Source of the DNA: Oscillospiraceae bacterium
GTDB lineage: Bacteria; Bacillota; Clostridia; Oscillospirales; CAG-382
Direction: 5' to 3'
DNA: 52,330 bases
Assembly: GCA_015065225.1 (NCBI GenBank)
Contig: SVQR01000003.1
Location: 1-52,330 of the forward strand
This document shows positions 8,193 through 17,002 of the stretch, in pieces. The notes below the pieces were generated by a model. The model worked only from the letters and a program-made list of their open reading frames with translations, was not told the origin of the DNA and searched no databases. Every line of letters begins with the position of its first letter. Within the stretch, counting starts at the first letter, position 1. The translations under genes were made by a program, and so were the position numbers.

Positions 8193-10208
8193 TCAGATAA
8201 ATACCGTATATCTGTATTCCTTATATTCCTCAGTATCGCTTGCAGAAGCAAAATCGCACATCTTTACTGTGAAGTTCTCGTATTTTTCGTTTTTTGAAGT
8301 AAAGGAAAGCTCATAGGCGCAGAGAGTATCTTCAACTTCAAGGGGGACTGCTTTTACGGAATAATTTTTGCCGAAAACAGTATTTTGTGCTTTGATATCC
8401 TCAATCGTTGCACCAAGCTCAAGTGTTCTTGCAAGTAAAACAGGACCGATAAAGACCGTTGCATGAGGTTTGTCTATCATTGTATCAAGCTGTATCTTTT
8501 CCGCAGATATATATCTTTGCAGCATATATGGACTTGTGGGATAGAAAGCAAAGTTGTAGTTTTTTTCAATAAGTCTCGGAGTGTTGTCGAAATGAACCGT
8601 TATTTCGCTCTCACCGTTTTGGAGAGGAAGTGCAAAGTAGTATCCGCACTCATTAAGTGCGTATGTCTTTCCGTTTGCTGTCACTACGGTATATTTTGAC
8701 CATTCGGGGATTCTCAGCTTTAATGTAGGTGTTATTCTTGAACCGAGCTCTGCATTAACTTTAAGTTTAACCTTGCATTCTTTAAGATAGCCTTCGGATA
8801 TTTCAACGCTTACAGTGTCTTTGCCCGTCGGATGTACGGTAGCCTTTGCGGGAGTGTAGAAGTTTACCATAACTTCGCCTTCTCCTGCACTTAAAATATT
8901 TTCGGATATATTAAAGAAGCCTCTTGGCATATTGTTTACACAGCAGTGGTTCTTTGTAAAGCCTGCCTGAAGATGTACGAAAAGATGTGTGTCTGCGGCT
9001 CTTACACCTCTTGCACCCCATTTTCCGTCTCTCGTTACACCGGGAAGGAAGCAGTTTATAAAGCCGAGTTCCGCGTAGTCAAGGTATCTTGCTTCGCCTG
9101 TCAGTCTGTGAAGCTCTGTTGCAAGTCTCATAAAGTGAATAACGTCGCAAAGCTCGGAAATGGCATTCTGGTATTTTACGGCGTTCATAAACTTGTCATT
9201 GAAGCCTACGGAACCGAAAAGATTAAGTTCATCTCTTACAAGAAGTTCAAAGTAGTTCTTTGTTGCTTTAAGGTATCTTTCTTCGCCTGTGATTCTGTAA
9301 AGCTCTAAAAGTCCGTCAAAGCAGGACTGCATTTCATATACTTTACCTGAATATTCAACATCCGTTTCAGTTACGTCAAAAACAGGACTTCCTTCCGGAA
9401 GCAGAGGATTGTATTTTGATTTCGGCACAATGCGTGCGGGAATTTCGCCCCAGGTGTGAATGGGAATCATATTCAGAGCGCAGGGGATAAGCTTCGTACT
9501 GCAGGTATCCTCATCCTCCCACTGGGATGCGATTTCAAGAGCAAAGTCAAGATACTTTTTGTTTCCGGTAATTCTGTAAAGGATAAGCACGGGCTTCATA
9601 ATCGAAGCTGAAGCCTGACCGTAGAACATACCCGTCTCACAGATTCTTGCACCCATATCGTGAAGCATATCTATCATCTGATTAAGTGACTTTTCCGCAG
9701 ATTCAAGTATTTTACCGTCATTTGTGACCTCAAAGGCTTCAACAAGTGCCCAGATAATATATTTTCTGCACCAGATATTCCACGTCCAGTCACAGGGCCA
9801 GCCTCTCATTTGTCTGCCTATTTTTGGCGAAACTCTGAAAAGCTGTTTTTCGTTCTTGTATGTTCCGAGATAGCCGTCTTCTCTTTGGTGGGAGATTACT
9901 CTGTAACAGCTTTCCTTTATAAATTTCAAAAGTTCTTTGTCACCGCAATATTTATATGCACGGCAGGCGGAAATCATCTGTTTTCCCCAGAATTCTCCCT
10001 GCCAGATACCTATTGGAGGCTCTGCGTCGTCAGCCATTGTATCAAAGGCACTTTCCGCTTCACCGAAAACTTCGTTTTGAGCATATTCGCCGGAAAGTCT
10101 TTCGTATATTACTCTGTCGAGCTTTTCGCCTATACTTCCGAGAAGCTTTGTCTCGGAAAGCTTTGATGGTTCATATGCGTTTTTTACTTTGTATTCTACC
10201 TTATACAT
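8193..10208 (-). CDS. GH127-type beta-L-arabinofuranosidase (DUF1680 family)
   Basis: Member of the (alpha/alpha)6-barrel DUF1680 family whose founding enzyme releases beta-L-arabinofuranose using a zinc-bound Cys nucleophile. Seen: barrel repeats such as YLDFALEIASQWED and LLELYRITGEERYLKA, the ELC motif in NAISELCDVIHF (about residues 352-354 from the chosen start), matching the Glu-x-Cys zinc ligands, and the Cys pair in TKNHCCVNN (about 421-422), matching nucleophile and ligand. C-terminal beta domains follow. The first Cys of the usual CxCC is Asn here, so the subfamily may differ (GH127, GH146 or relatives). An ATG 15 bp upstream (10223) overlaps the GGAGGAG ribosome site, so 10208 is preferred; 671 residues. 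It lies 88 bp after the AraC regulator on the same strand. Confidence 0.85.
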   Translation of the reverse strand: MYKVEYKVKNAYEPSKLSETKLLGSIGEKLDRVIYERLSGEYAQNEVFGEAESAFDTMADDAEPPIGIWQGEFWGKQMISACRAYKYCGDKELLKFIKESCYRVISHQREDGYLGTYKNEKQLFRVSPKIGRQMRGWPCDWTWNIWCRKYIIWALVEAFEVTNDGKILESAEKSLNQMIDMLHDMGARICETGMFYGQASASIMKPVLILYRITGNKKYLDFALEIASQWEDEDTCSTKLIPCALNMIPIHTWGEIPARIVPKSKYNPLLPEGSPVFDVTETDVEYSGKVYEMQSCFDGLLELYRITGEERYLKATKNYFELLVRDELNLFGSVGFNDKFMNAVKYQNAISELCDVIHFMRLATELHRLTGEARYLDYAELGFINCFLPGVTRDGKWGARGVRAADTHLFVHLQAGFTKNHCCVNNMPRGFFNISENILSAGEGEVMVNFYTPAKATVHPTGKDTVSVEISEGYLKECKVKLKVNAELGSRITPTLKLRIPEWSKYTVVTANGKTYALNECGYYFALPLQNGESEITVHFDNTPRLIEKNYNFAFYPTSPYMLQRYISAEKIQLDTMIDKPHATVFIGPVLLARTLELGATIEDIKAQNTVFGKNYSVKAVPLEVEDTLCAYELSFTSKNEKYENFTVKMCDFASASDTEEYKEYRYTVFI

Positions 10209-10296
10209 AACATTCTCCTCCATATATGCTTGGTTATATTTTATAATATCTCAAAGCTGTTGTCTATGGTCTAAAAGTATTAGTTTTGTGGTGTTT

Positions 10297-11172
10297 TTAT
10301 ACTTCGATATGCTGCTTTGTATTTCTGAATTCCGACGGAGACATACCGTAAGCTGTTTTGAAAACCTTTGAAAAATACAATGCATCGGTATAACCGACAC
10401 TTTGTGCTGTTTCGCCTATGCTTTTTGAGGTGGTGCGGAGCAGGCTTTGTGCCGTTTCGAGTCGTGTTTTTGTGATATATCCGATGATTGTCATGCCCGT
10501 GACTTGTTTGAATATGCGGATAAGATATTTCGGTGAAAGTCCCGCAACCGCTGCAAGCCATGAAACTGTAAGCTCCTGTGAATAATGTGACCGTATGTAA
10601 GAGCATACGGAAGCGATATATCTGTCGGTTGTTGTAATATTGTCCGTTGTACTTGTGTCGACTATGCTGAGAAGCTGGTACAGTATGCCGACAAGATATG
10701 CGTGTCTGCGGCGAATGCATACTTCCGCATCATCGGGACATTTTGGAAAAATACTGTCAAAAAGCGAAATCATGATCCTCTTTCCGCTTTCGTTCTTTGC
10801 ATAATCAAAGGTGTGTGATTGTATCGGTATCCCAAAGCTTTGAAGAAGCTCCGGTACTTCACTTCCATCAAAGTTTATCCAGTACTGTTCAAAGTTGTCG
10901 CTCTCAACACTCATGCCCTGCGATTCACCGGGGACTACAAGAAAGGCTGTACCTTCGCTTATTTCCGAGCCTCTGAAGAGACCTTTGCCGCTTACAACAA
11001 AATGAAGCTGATAATAAAGACTTATCTCGTCAGCTCGTTTACCCGTCACAGGTTTGCTGTGTCCCATTTCCGTGACGGCAAGTTTTGATAGGGAGACGTT
11101 TTGCGAACGGTTGATAATAAATTCCATATTTTCTGTCTTTGTTTCTATTCTTGCATATTGCAAATCAAACAT
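10297..11172 (-). CDS. AraC family transcriptional regulator (cupin + HTH)
   Basis: Two-domain sugar-responsive regulator, 291 residues. The N-terminal beta-barrel ligand domain shows YYQLHFVVSGKGLFRGSE and GTAFLVVPGESQGMSVES; the C-terminal double helix-turn-helix (about 190-285) shows LTVSWLAAVAGLSPKYLIRIFKQ and SIGETAQSVGYTDALYFSKVF. It has its own consensus promoter and GAGGTGAT ribosome site. Position argues for control of the GH127 gene downstream on the same strand and of the divergent glycosidase gene at 11330. An imperfect inverted repeat ACATTTAC/GTAATGT (11268-11289) over the divergent -35 box is a possible operator. Confidence 0.93.
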   Translation of the reverse strand: MFDLQYARIETKTENMEFIINRSQNVSLSKLAVTEMGHSKPVTGKRADEISLYYQLHFVVSGKGLFRGSEISEGTAFLVVPGESQGMSVESDNFEQYWINFDGSEVPELLQSFGIPIQSHTFDYAKNESGKRIMISLFDSIFPKCPDDAEVCIRRRHAYLVGILYQLLSIVDTSTTDNITTTDRYIASVCSYIRSHYSQELTVSWLAAVAGLSPKYLIRIFKQVTGMTIIGYITKTRLETAQSLLRTTSKSIGETAQSVGYTDALYFSKVFKTAYGMSPSEFRNTKQHIEV

Positions 11173-11197
11173 GGTGTATCACCTCTTTTTTAATATG

Positions 11198-11226
11198 ATT
11201 ATAACACTCTCTTTCGGGTGTGTCAA
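11198..11226 (-). promoter_or_regulatory. Consensus sigma-A promoter for AraC gene
   Basis: Minus strand: TTGACA (11226-11221), 17-bp spacer, TATAAT (11203-11198). Confidence 0.88.
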
Positions 11227-11270
11227 CAGAAAAAGGTGAATATTTTCCATATATCGGATACTGTGATACA

Positions 11271-11299
11271 TTTACAAAATATGTAATGTGGCATATACT
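11271..11299 (+). promoter_or_regulatory. Promoter for the GH-D-like glycosidase
   Basis: TTTACA (11271-11276), 17-bp spacer, TATACT (11294-11299). The in-frame ATG at 11288 lies inside this promoter, so the gene must start at 11330. Confidence 0.75.
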
Positions 11300-11329
11300 T
11301 TAGACAACAAGGTGGAAAGGAGCAAAAAC

Positions 11330-12859
11330 ATGAAGATAACGAATATGAAAAGAACAGACATAAACCTCGTTCCCGATACGGTAAATACATCTCCCGACTA
11401 TTTCTGCACATGGCAGGTACAGCTTTTTAAGTGCAACAACACGGGACCTCAGGGACAGAGAGACAACATGACGGAAGGCAATATCTTCGGTACGGGAAAT
11501 GAAGCCGAAGACAGAAAGAACGGCATCGGCTGGGCGGCACATCTTCACAAGGATGCAAGACGTGACCTTATATATCTGCTTGATGACAGCTGGGATATCC
11601 CGATAGGTGCGCTCAAGGATAAGGACCCGTGGTATGCAAGCCAGATACTTGCAAAGGATAAGTTCCCGAGCTTTTACGAGGATGGTGATCCTTTTGACGG
11701 TGAGAGAAACACACGCTCCATGAGAAATCTTTCCGAAAAGATAAAATCCCTCGGCTGGAAGGGACTTGGAGGCTGGATATGCGTTGAAAAGTCACCTCTT
11801 GCAAAAGAAAAGGATGACGAATCCTACTGGGCGGAAAGACTCAAATGGTCGCAGAATGCAGGATGGAAATACTGGAAGCTCGACTGGGGACGTGACTGCA
11901 ACACATATAGAGTACGTCGCCTTATAACAGATCTGAGATTCAAGTACGCTCCCGATCTTATTGCAGAGCAGGCGATAGTTCCGGAAATGATCCCCTATGC
12001 AGACTCCTACCGTACATATGACGTATTCACGCTTCTTGCTATACCGATAACCATGGAAAAGCTCGGCTTTGACTTCAAGTTTGATGCAGCACCCGGATAT
12101 CTTGGATATATCAACTGTATGGATGAGGTATATACCGCCGCAGCTCTCGGATGTGCCATAGACGTTACACGTCACAACATGATTGGAAATCTTCCCAACG
12201 GTGATCCCGATCCCTCATTCCCCGCACTTCACAGACAGCTCAAGACGAAAATGGATGAGGTCACAAGGACTGTAAGATGGCACAGGATAGCGCCCGCGTT
12301 CTCCGTCAACGGCAGTGATACCTTTATCGACGAGAACAAGCTGACCGACTTCTGGGATGTTATCGAGCAGAAGAAGGAGATAGAGGCATGGTGGAAGTAT
12401 AAAGACGGTGACCACATAGAAAGAAGCGGTCCTGCAAGAATAAGCAGAGGGCTTGAGCCTGCTGTGGCAGAGCCGGATGATGAAGGCTTTGTACCGTTCC
12501 TTATTTCCGCACTGCATCCTTGTGGTGTAGCATCCGTAGGTACACTTGCAAGAACACAGGGCAGAAGATATTTCAATCCTCTCTGCAAGGTTACACAGAA
12601 TGTAAAAAATGCAGACATGATAGGTGTGTTCGGATATTATGCATCGCTCACGCTTGAAAGTACCGCAATAAAAGAAAGCTCCCGTATACTCATGCAGGAT
12701 CTCATAGACGATGCGGCATATGACGTTACGGAGCTCTGCGAAGTACAAAACGGAAAGCTCATCATTCCCGGAGAGCTTATCACGAAGATAGGTACAAGCT
12801 GCAACCATGAGGGCGACACCTCCGAGCCGGGACTTATAGTGAAGATAGAAAATAATTGA
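11330..12859 (+). CDS. Putative clan GH-D-like TIM-barrel glycosidase (GH27/GH36 relative)
   Basis: Cytoplasmic protein of 509 residues resembling alpha-galactosidase-type (GH27/GH36) barrels but not assignable to a named family by eye. Seen: DSWDIPIG near the N-terminus, LGWKGLGGWIC at a strand end, then AGWKYWKLDWGRD, where D185 occupies the place of a clan GH-D nucleophile, and SYRTYDVFT with D231 as acid/base candidate. The C-terminal third (HPCGVASVGTLARTQGRR onward) looks like a beta-sandwich. The start at 11330 has AAAGGAG 7-8 bp upstream. It is driven divergently from the AraC gene and is probably co-regulated with GH127. Substrate unknown; alpha-galactoside or beta-L-arabinoside are possibilities only. 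Confidence 0.6.
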   Translation: MKITNMKRTDINLVPDTVNTSPDYFCTWQVQLFKCNNTGPQGQRDNMTEGNIFGTGNEAEDRKNGIGWAAHLHKDARRDLIYLLDDSWDIPIGALKDKDPWYASQILAKDKFPSFYEDGDPFDGERNTRSMRNLSEKIKSLGWKGLGGWICVEKSPLAKEKDDESYWAERLKWSQNAGWKYWKLDWGRDCNTYRVRRLITDLRFKYAPDLIAEQAIVPEMIPYADSYRTYDVFTLLAIPITMEKLGFDFKFDAAPGYLGYINCMDEVYTAAALGCAIDVTRHNMIGNLPNGDPDPSFPALHRQLKTKMDEVTRTVRWHRIAPAFSVNGSDTFIDENKLTDFWDVIEQKKEIEAWWKYKDGDHIERSGPARISRGLEPAVAEPDDEGFVPFLISALHPCGVASVGTLARTQGRRYFNPLCKVTQNVKNADMIGVFGYYASLTLESTAIKESSRILMQDLIDDAAYDVTELCEVQNGKLIIPGELITKIGTSCNHEGDTSEPGLIVKIENN

Positions 12860-12881
12860 AAAGGGATATTTAGTTTCGTAA

Positions 12882-12910
12882 GGGAGGGGCTTTGCTCCTC
12901 CCATTGTTTT
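12882..12910 (+). terminator. Terminator after GH-D-like gene
   Basis: GGGAGGGGC / GCTCCTCCC with TTT loop (12882-12902), then ATTGTTTT. Confidence 0.8.
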
Positions 12911-12925
12911 ATGCTTTGGCTGTAA

Positions 12926-12951
12926 CGAAAAAGGCGGAGTATAACTCCGCC
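12926..12951 (-). terminator. Terminator after sugar isomerase gene
   Basis: Stem GGCGGAGT/ACTCCGCC (12933-12951) with a short ATA loop; on the minus strand it is followed by a T run (TTTTTCG). Confidence 0.78.
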
Positions 12952-12970
12952 CATAACTGTGTTATAGATA

Positions 12971-13756
12971 TTATTTAAGCCCCATTTTACGAAGGCTGTC
13001 ATAGCTCGTCTTTATCGCCTCGAAAACATCACCGTCGCACATATCCTGCTCAACGACAAAAAGATTGATGCCGATATCGTTTGCGGTCTTCATAATACCA
13101 TCCCAGTTAAGGTTGCCTTCACCTACGGAAGCAAAATAATAGGGAACGTTCTCTATCTTTCCTTCAAGCTGCTTTATGGCATAGTCCTTAACGTGCATTG
13201 TGAAAGCTCTGTCCTTGAACATACGAAGTGAAACGGACGGCTCTGTTCCTGCATTTGTCAGCCAGAAAACATCCGGATAGAAGTAAACAAGTTCGGGGTC
13301 TGTTTCATTGAGAAGTATGTCGATTCCTCTCTCCTTGCCGAATGTGATCCATTCAAAAGCATGGAAGTGATACATATACTTGAGTCCCGCATCCTTACAA
13401 GCTTTGCCGCTCTCATTCATGAGCTTTGCGAATTCTCTGTAGCCGTCTGCACCCTTTATACGCATCTCGTCGGGAATGGAGTTGGTACGAAGTACATCAC
13501 AGCCGTAAGCCTCTGCCTCTTTTGCCGCATCCGCAATTTCCGGAATTACCTTATCCCAGGGTTTAAATACGGAATCCGCTTTGAGTCCGAGGGAATTAAG
13601 AAATGCCACATTCTCGGAAAGCTCCATAAAAGCCGGTCTTGTCATCTGAAGAACTTTGTATCCTATCTCTGCAACCTTTGTTACCGTTGCCTTGTAATCT
13701 TCGAGAGTCTTTACATGATCTCTCATTGTGTACATCTGTAAGCCTATTCTGCTCAT
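12971..13756 (-). CDS. Sugar phosphate isomerase/epimerase-like TIM barrel (AP_endonuc_2)
   Basis: Xylose-isomerase-like TIM-barrel protein, 261 residues, cytoplasmic. It opens SRIGLQMYTMRDHVK; the barrel strands carry candidate metal ligands in MYHFHAFEW, VYFYPDVFWLTNAG, HVKDYA, GEGNLNWDG and FVVEQD. Members isomerise, epimerise or dehydrate sugars and keto-sugars. The gene follows a Gfo/Idh/MocA dehydrogenase by 30 bp and shares its promoter. That pair is the layout seen where a sugar is first oxidised and then isomerised or cleaved by elimination, as in inositol catabolism and in C- or O-glycoside oxidation systems. The specific reaction is not known. Confidence 0.85.
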   Translation of the reverse strand: MSRIGLQMYTMRDHVKTLEDYKATVTKVAEIGYKVLQMTRPAFMELSENVAFLNSLGLKADSVFKPWDKVIPEIADAAKEAEAYGCDVLRTNSIPDEMRIKGADGYREFAKLMNESGKACKDAGLKYMYHFHAFEWITFGKERGIDILLNETDPELVYFYPDVFWLTNAGTEPSVSLRMFKDRAFTMHVKDYAIKQLEGKIENVPYYFASVGEGNLNWDGIMKTANDIGINLFVVEQDMCDGDVFEAIKTSYDSLRKMGLK

Positions 13757-13786
13757 AGTCGATCTCCTTTTTGAAAATGTCTCGTT

Positions 13787-14920
13787 TTATATATCCAATA
13801 CCATTTCCGGATATTCAACAATACCCGATTCAAACGCTGCAGCTCTTTCGCAGGTGGTCTCCATCTTGTGGTAATTGTTCTCACCCTCAAGATTCATAAT
13901 ATTAACGCCCGCTTCAAGAACGTGTATCGCTCTGTCATATGAGCATCTCGGTTCTCTGCCGTTTCGCAGAGCATAGCACATATCCGCAACGCCGAGACCT
14001 CTTGAATTGTCCTTGTAGGCAAAGCTCTGAGGGATCTCACTTGTCTGTCCCGTTGCTGTCTTTAGAATTATAGGTGCTGTAAAGTCATTGGGGTCATTGA
14101 GGGTAAGCACACCCTTTGTGCCGTAAATGACAAAGCTGTTTGTCGCACCTACCGACTCTGAAGATGTGATGATAACACCCATAGCTCCAGACTTGAACTT
14201 CATCGCTCCGCAGACATTGTTGGGAGTTTCTATCTTCATGACAGTACCGTAACCGGGATTTTTTGCGTTCATAAAGATACGGCTGTTTGCATCTCTTGTA
14301 TCACTGTAGCCGCAGACGGAATCTATAGGACCGAGGATGTTTATGAGAGCCTGAAGATAATAACATCCCATATCGTACATTATACCTCCGCCGGGAAGGA
14401 ATGCAAATCTTCTCTCGGGAGTATCCTTGAATCTTTCGTGGTGATAGCCTCTGACAACTATCGCATTTGCCATAACCGGAGTGCCGATAAGTCCCGCATC
14501 AATGACCTGACGTGCCGTCTGAAGTCCCGCACCCAGGAATGTGTCGGGAGCACCGCAGAATATAACTCCCTTTTCTTTGGCAATACGTCCGAGCTCCTTT
14601 GCTTCGTCAACCGTTATGCACATCATCTTTTCGGAATATACATTCTTTCCCGCTTCAAGTGCCGCCTTTGATACTTCAAAGTGGGATGTGTGATATGTGA
14701 GATTTACAACTACCTCAATTTCAGGATCTGCGAATATCTCCTCGTTCGTCATCTGCTTTATGCCGAATTCCTCGGCTTTTGCCTTTGAACGCTCAGGAAT
14801 GATGTCGGAACAGCCCACGAGCTCTGTTACATTGAACATATTCTTAAGATTTGTAAGATAAATGCCGCTTATCATGCCGCAGCCGATGACCGCAACCTTT
14901 ACGGGCTTGAATTGCTTCAT
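13787..14920 (-). CDS. Gfo/Idh/MocA family oxidoreductase
   Basis: NAD(P)-dependent sugar dehydrogenase fold, 377 residues. The N-terminal Rossmann domain is VKVAVIGCGMISGIY; the catalytic-lysine motif is NVYSEKMMC (Met replaces the usual Pro of EKP); the C-terminal alpha/beta domain contains GGGIMYDMGCYYLQALINILG, typical of sugar-binding Gfo/Idh/MocA proteins. A TTGAAA/TATAAT promoter and AAAGGAGG ribosome site precede it, and it is cotranscribed with the TIM-barrel isomerase. Likely oxidises a hydroxyl of a monosaccharide or glycoside; the substrate cannot be read from sequence. The divergent AraC gene at 15110 is the probable regulator. Confidence 0.9.
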   Translation of the reverse strand: MKQFKPVKVAVIGCGMISGIYLTNLKNMFNVTELVGCSDIIPERSKAKAEEFGIKQMTNEEIFADPEIEVVVNLTYHTSHFEVSKAALEAGKNVYSEKMMCITVDEAKELGRIAKEKGVIFCGAPDTFLGAGLQTARQVIDAGLIGTPVMANAIVVRGYHHERFKDTPERRFAFLPGGGIMYDMGCYYLQALINILGPIDSVCGYSDTRDANSRIFMNAKNPGYGTVMKIETPNNVCGAMKFKSGAMGVIITSSESVGATNSFVIYGTKGVLTLNDPNDFTAPIILKTATGQTSEIPQSFAYKDNSRGLGVADMCYALRNGREPRCSYDRAIHVLEAGVNIMNLEGENNYHKMETTCERAAAFESGIVEYPEMVLDI

Positions 14921-14961
14921 TTTGTATTCCTCCTTTGTTTTAAGGATAACTCTATGGTTAC

Positions 14962-14990
14962 ATTATATATTCCGTGCGGAGAAATTTCAA
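14962..14990 (-). promoter_or_regulatory. Promoter for the dehydrogenase-isomerase operon
   Basis: Minus strand: TTGAAA (14990-14985), 17-bp spacer, TATAAT (14967-14962). Confidence 0.82.
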
Positions 14991-15045
14991 TGCAGAAATC
15001 GTGCATATGATAGGACAAATCGCTCAAACTTTGTACCGTTTTGTG

Positions 15046-15074
15046 TTGACAAATGCTTGCTTGTATGATAGAAT
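15046..15074 (+). promoter_or_regulatory. Promoter for AraC/AEC operon
   Basis: TTGACA (15046-15051), 17-bp spacer, TAGAAT (15069-15074). Transcription would begin near 15081, downstream of the in-frame ATG at 15053. Confidence 0.85.
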
Positions 15075-15109
15075 TACTTTGCGAAATATGTGTAAATGGG
15101 GGAGTTCTG

Positions 15110-15937
15110 TTGAAGCAAATATCTCTTGAGGATGCCTATTCCTACGATTACAGCATATTCTCCGTCCTCGCCTTTCCCCAAAGATGGCAGGAGGGAGCTG
15201 TCTACCGAATGCCGGAAAAAGGACGTCCCGATAACGGTTTTATGCTTATCACCGACTGCGAGTGCGTTATGACGTACAAAGGCAAAGAGATAAGATCATA
15301 TCCGGGACAGCTTTTGTATCTTCCTATGGGGGCGAGATACGATGCATATTTTACAAAAAGTCGCAACTCTGTCGGTGAGTCGGCTCATATAACAAATTAT
15401 CTTTTGAATTTTACACTGAAAACAAGTGACGGCGAGCCGCTGACCTTTTCGGAGAATATCCGTGTGTTTACACCCTCTGACGGACAGAAACTCAGTATAA
15501 TGCTTGACAACATATGCAAAGACAGCCTTAATGCCGCATTTTCACCGTCGCTTCTGAAAGCGCAGGCTTACGGAATAATTACCGAGATATCAAAGCAGAT
15601 ACTCGAAAAGAGCAATTCCGACGGTAATTCTTCGGTGTTGTCAAGAGCGATGGACTATATAGGCGAACACTGCCTTTCCGAAAATGTGGAGATATCACAT
15701 CTTGCGGATATATTTCATGTAAGCGAAGCAACTCTGAGACGCATATTTGTATCCGGACTCGGTATATCTCCGAAAGATTATATCAATTCCCTGAGACTCG
15801 AACGTGCAAAGCTGCTTCTCAGGAACGGAGGAATTGAGGTCTGCGAAGTGGCACGCCTATGCGGCTTTGATGATCCGTCATATTTTTCAAGATTCTTTAA
15901 AAAGCATACCGGCAAAACTCCCGGTAAATTTATATAA
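15110..15937 (+). CDS. AraC family transcriptional regulator
   Basis: Sugar-type AraC regulator of 275 residues. The ligand domain shows GFMLITDCECVMTYKGKEIRS and PGQLLYLPMGARYDAYFT; the DNA-binding domain (about 180-275) shows VEISHLADIFHVSEATLRRIF and VCEVARLCGFDDPSYFSRFFKK. The frame opens further upstream at an ATG (15053), but that codon lies within the promoter spacer. The TTG at 15110 with GGGGGAG 5 bp before it is the supported start. It is followed after 18 bp by an AEC transporter and is divergent from the dehydrogenase-isomerase operon, which it probably controls. Confidence 0.9.
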   Translation: MKQISLEDAYSYDYSIFSVLAFPQRWQEGAVYRMPEKGRPDNGFMLITDCECVMTYKGKEIRSYPGQLLYLPMGARYDAYFTKSRNSVGESAHITNYLLNFTLKTSDGEPLTFSENIRVFTPSDGQKLSIMLDNICKDSLNAAFSPSLLKAQAYGIITEISKQILEKSNSDGNSSVLSRAMDYIGEHCLSENVEISHLADIFHVSEATLRRIFVSGLGISPKDYINSLRLERAKLLLRNGGIEVCEVARLCGFDDPSYFSRFFKKHTGKTPGKFI

Positions 15938-15955
15938 ACTCTAAGGAACGTTCAT

Positions 15956-16894
15956 ATGGAAAGTCTTATACTCTCATTCAATTCCGTCATGCCGATATTT
16001 CTTTTGATGCTGACGGGATACATCCTCAAAGCTGTGAATATAGCCGACAAAAAAGGCTTCGACACGGTAAACAGGCTGGTGTTCAAGGCATTTCTGCCGA
16101 CACTTCTGTTTTACAATATCTACAAGACAGAATCCGCCGATGTGGTAAATCCCGGGCTTATGATTTTTACTGTTGCGGGAACGCTTATTGTTTTTGCGGT
16201 CGGCTATGCTTCCGTTTTTATACTTACAAAAGACAATGCCAAAAGGGGAGTTATGCTGCAAGGCTTCTTCCGTTCAAATTATGCCATACTCGGACTTCCT
16301 CTTGTGGAATACATCTGCGAGGGCAAGACAAGCGGACTTTCCTCACTTATGGTGGCGGTAATAGTTCCGTTGTTCAATGTGCTTGCGGTAATCAGCCTTG
16401 AACGGTTTCGTGACGGTAAGCTCAATATACCTAAGATGCTCAAGGGTGTATTGACAAATACACTGATAATCGGATGTCTTCTCGGACTTGTTTTCTATCT
16501 TGCCGGAATAAAGCTTCCCGACGTTGTTGAAAAAGCAGTATCCGACGTTGCAAAGATAGCAAGTCCCCTTGCAATAATCGTACTTGGTGCGAGCTTTACT
16601 TTCTCAAGTCTTCGCGGCTGTGTAAAGGAGCTCTGTACCGTTGTTGCGGCAAGACTTGTCATAGTTCCCGCGATTGCGATATTCTTTGCGGTTCTTTTAG
16701 GTTTTACCGGTGAAGCACTTGCCTGCGTACTTATAGCCTTTGGTGCACCGGTTGCGGTATCATCTTTCTCCATGGCACAGCAGATGGGGGGAGACGAGGC
16801 TCTTGCGGCACAGGTTGTCGTCGTGTCATCGGCACTTTGCCTTTTGACGTTGTTCGGCTGGATATTCCTCCTGAACTCTATGGGGCTTTTTTAG
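15956..16894 (+). CDS. AEC family membrane transporter (auxin-efflux-carrier type)
   Basis: Integral membrane permease of 312 residues with about ten hydrophobic helices, starting MESLILSFNSVMPIFLLMLT. Typical AEC features are the repeated GY(I/A) helices, VFKAFLPTLLFYNIYK, the middle GFFRSNYAILGLPL segment and the C-terminal GAPVAVSSFSMAQQMGGDE. Bacterial members export or import organic acids such as malate or malonate. Cotranscribed with the upstream AraC gene (18-bp gap, AAGGAA ribosome site). An acid product of sugar oxidation by the divergent operon would make sense as a substrate, but this is inference. No clear terminator follows. Confidence 0.88.
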   Translation: MESLILSFNSVMPIFLLMLTGYILKAVNIADKKGFDTVNRLVFKAFLPTLLFYNIYKTESADVVNPGLMIFTVAGTLIVFAVGYASVFILTKDNAKRGVMLQGFFRSNYAILGLPLVEYICEGKTSGLSSLMVAVIVPLFNVLAVISLERFRDGKLNIPKMLKGVLTNTLIIGCLLGLVFYLAGIKLPDVVEKAVSDVAKIASPLAIIVLGASFTFSSLRGCVKELCTVVAARLVIVPAIAIFFAVLLGFTGEALACVLIAFGAPVAVSSFSMAQQMGGDEALAAQVVVVSSALCLLTLFGWIFLLNSMGLF

Positions 16895-16942
16895 TGAACT
16901 TGTAAATTATTTCAATAATACGTCCTTATTTTTCAAATACAG

Positions 16943-16970
16943 TTGACTTAAACAAAAAATATGTTATAAT
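16943..16970 (+). promoter_or_regulatory. Promoter for histidine phosphatase operon
   Basis: TTGACT (16943-16948), 16-bp spacer, TATAAT (16965-16970). Confidence 0.8.
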
Positions 16971-17002
16971 TAAGGTAAATTTAAAAGAAAGCGAGATATA
17001 TC

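Noticed and set aside
10223-10223. Upstream ATG as start of the GH127-type gene
   Set aside because: It lies within the GGAGGAG ribosome site that properly serves the ATG at 10208.
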